Assembly: GCA_030323885.1 (NCBI GenBank)
Contig: CM059187.1
Coordinates: 129,772,424-129,836,423, forward strand
Length of the DNA: 64,000 nt
DNA from: Branchipolynoe longqiensis
Taxonomy: Eukaryota > Annelida > Polychaeta > Phyllodocida > Polynoidae
Direction: 5' to 3'
Shown: piece by piece, positions 63,229-64,000 of the stretch
Numbering within the stretch: position 1 is the stretch's first letter
Layout: the number at the start of each line of letters is the position of its first letter
Notes under the pieces: model-generated
The model's input: only the letters and a program-made list of their open reading frames with translations
What the model was told of the DNA's origin: nothing
Databases searched by the model: none
Translations under genes and position numbers: made by a program

Positions 63229-63588
63229 CAAATACTGGCCAATATGTTATGTTTAGTAATAGTATGTAGGCTGCCTGTGAACAGCATCGCCTACGCTCAT
63301 GTGTGTTGAGGGTGATATCAAGTGATCAACAGAGAAAAGGTTTCCTCACCTTCGCCACAAGCACACACACATACACACTCACGCGCACACACCATTACCC
63401 TCTGGAGTACTCGGAGGAGGAGAGTCATCCTGCTGATGGCCACCTGTCCGTGCCTTCCAGGCTTAGCCGGGTGCTTCCAGTGACCGTCTGGGTTAAGGGT
63501 GGCCGCCTTGGCAACTTTAACCCTTTCCCAGAATGCGCGTCGGTATTGATTGATGAATAGGCATGGCGCGTCTTGATAAAGGTCGTGG
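63229..63588 (+). CDS. Weak last-exon candidate at about 63406-63560
   Basis: After (CACA)n, a frame reads YSEEESHPADGHLSVPSRLS, RVLPVTVWVKGGRLGNFNPF, PECASVLIDE and stops at TAG 63558. GC-rich third positions and composition look coding, but no convincing acceptor or homology is known to me. The reverse strand is also open. Confidence 0.22.
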
Positions 63589-63655
63589 TTGTTGATTGAT
63601 TGGGGATTACGTCCTAGCAGCAATTGGGGTCACAGGAGGACGGATATTGATGTGA
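63589..63655 (-). repeat. SINE tail joined to the tRNA-like array
   Basis: GGATTACGTCCTAGCAGCAA then GGGGTCACAGGAGGACGG is a family 1-like tail, followed directly by the first array unit. Confidence 0.65.
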
Positions 63656-64000
63656 TATCGAACTCACATTTGTACCATTCTTGGGGCGAACACCCTATAA
63701 CCATTAGGCATTACCCTATTTAGGTTCCATGATTCGAACTCACATTTGTACCATTCTTGGGGTGAACACCCTATAACCATTAGGCATTACCCTATCTAGT
63801 CTCCATGATTCGAACCCACATTTGTACCATTCTTGGGGCGAACACCCTAACCAGTAGGCATTACCCTATCTAGGTTCCATGATTCAAACTCACATTTGTA
63901 CCATTCTTGGGGCAAACACCCTAACTGTTAGGCATTACCCTATGTAGTCTCCATGATTCGAACTCACATTTGTACCATTCTTGGGGCGAACACCCTAACC
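63656..64000 (-). repeat. Tandem array of about 75-bp tRNA-like units (continues past the window)
   Basis: Unit markers (CGAACTCACATTTGTACC or a close variant) start at 63659, 63735, 63811, 63885 and 63959: spacings 76, 76, 74 and 74. On the minus strand each unit has an A-box-like TGCCTAATGGTTAGGG and a B-box-like GGTTCGAATC (one unit GGGTTCGAATC). GGTTCCAT and GTCTCCAT variants alternate, suggesting a dimeric higher-order unit. Stems pair poorly, so functional tRNAs are unlikely. Confidence 0.75.

Noticed and set aside
63656..64000. Cluster of functional tRNA genes or a CRISPR array
   Set aside because: Acceptor and T stems do not pair well; there are no unique spacers, and the repeats are head-to-tail in a eukaryotic context.

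Overview
This window is animal genomic DNA, most likely from a marine mollusc. It has split genes with GT-AG introns, dozens of interspersed repeats carrying tRNA-like heads, LINE remnants, MITEs, long simple repeats and two tyrosine-recombinase retrotransposons. No prokaryotic gene organisation is present. The mollusc assignment rests mainly on a 310-base repeat at 5119-5428 that I recognise as a mollusc-type SINE, so it is an inference.

Layout. 1-5114 is the left-facing part of a DIRS1-like element: Gag-like ORF, RT/RNase H ORF, and a tyrosine recombinase cut by the window edge. 5115-7500 is repeats and simple sequence. 7685-7954 is a compact promoter-like block (paired CCAAT, ETS, NRF1, YY1 and a perfect RFX X-box) with a donor-like GTAAGT just after it. 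8-39 kb is gene-poor: repeated copies of one tRNA-derived SINE family, a second SINE family, chimeras of the two, several foldback elements, a decayed LINE, a 5S rRNA-like remnant, a 1.9-kb minisatellite and other tandem repeats.

The one well-supported host gene lies on the plus strand. Four exons (39882-40027, 52944-53098, 54105-54234, 54579-54638) join in frame with matching phases 1, 0 and 1. They encode the end of a serine/threonine kinase domain, a UBA-like segment and an acidic stretch. The family is CAMK/AMPK-related and closest, from memory, to HUNK. The kinase start lies upstream and was not found. Its 12.9-kb intron holds a complete Ngaro/PAT-type retrotransposon (45134-50914) with the diagnostic A1-ORFs-B1-A2-B2 split direct repeats. 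The two A copies are identical over 205 bases and ORF1 carries one in-frame TGA.

The right third (55-64 kb) holds a small promoter/gene candidate on the minus strand (56.1-56.4 kb), a 1.1-kb nested foldback element with internal repeats and their inverted copies, a 1.5-kb 16-bp minisatellite, more SINEs, weak exon candidates, and at the right edge a tandem array of about 75-bp tRNA-like units that continues beyond the window.

The genes do not form one pathway. The picture is one long-intron kinase gene in a landscape shaped by retroposition and foldback elements.
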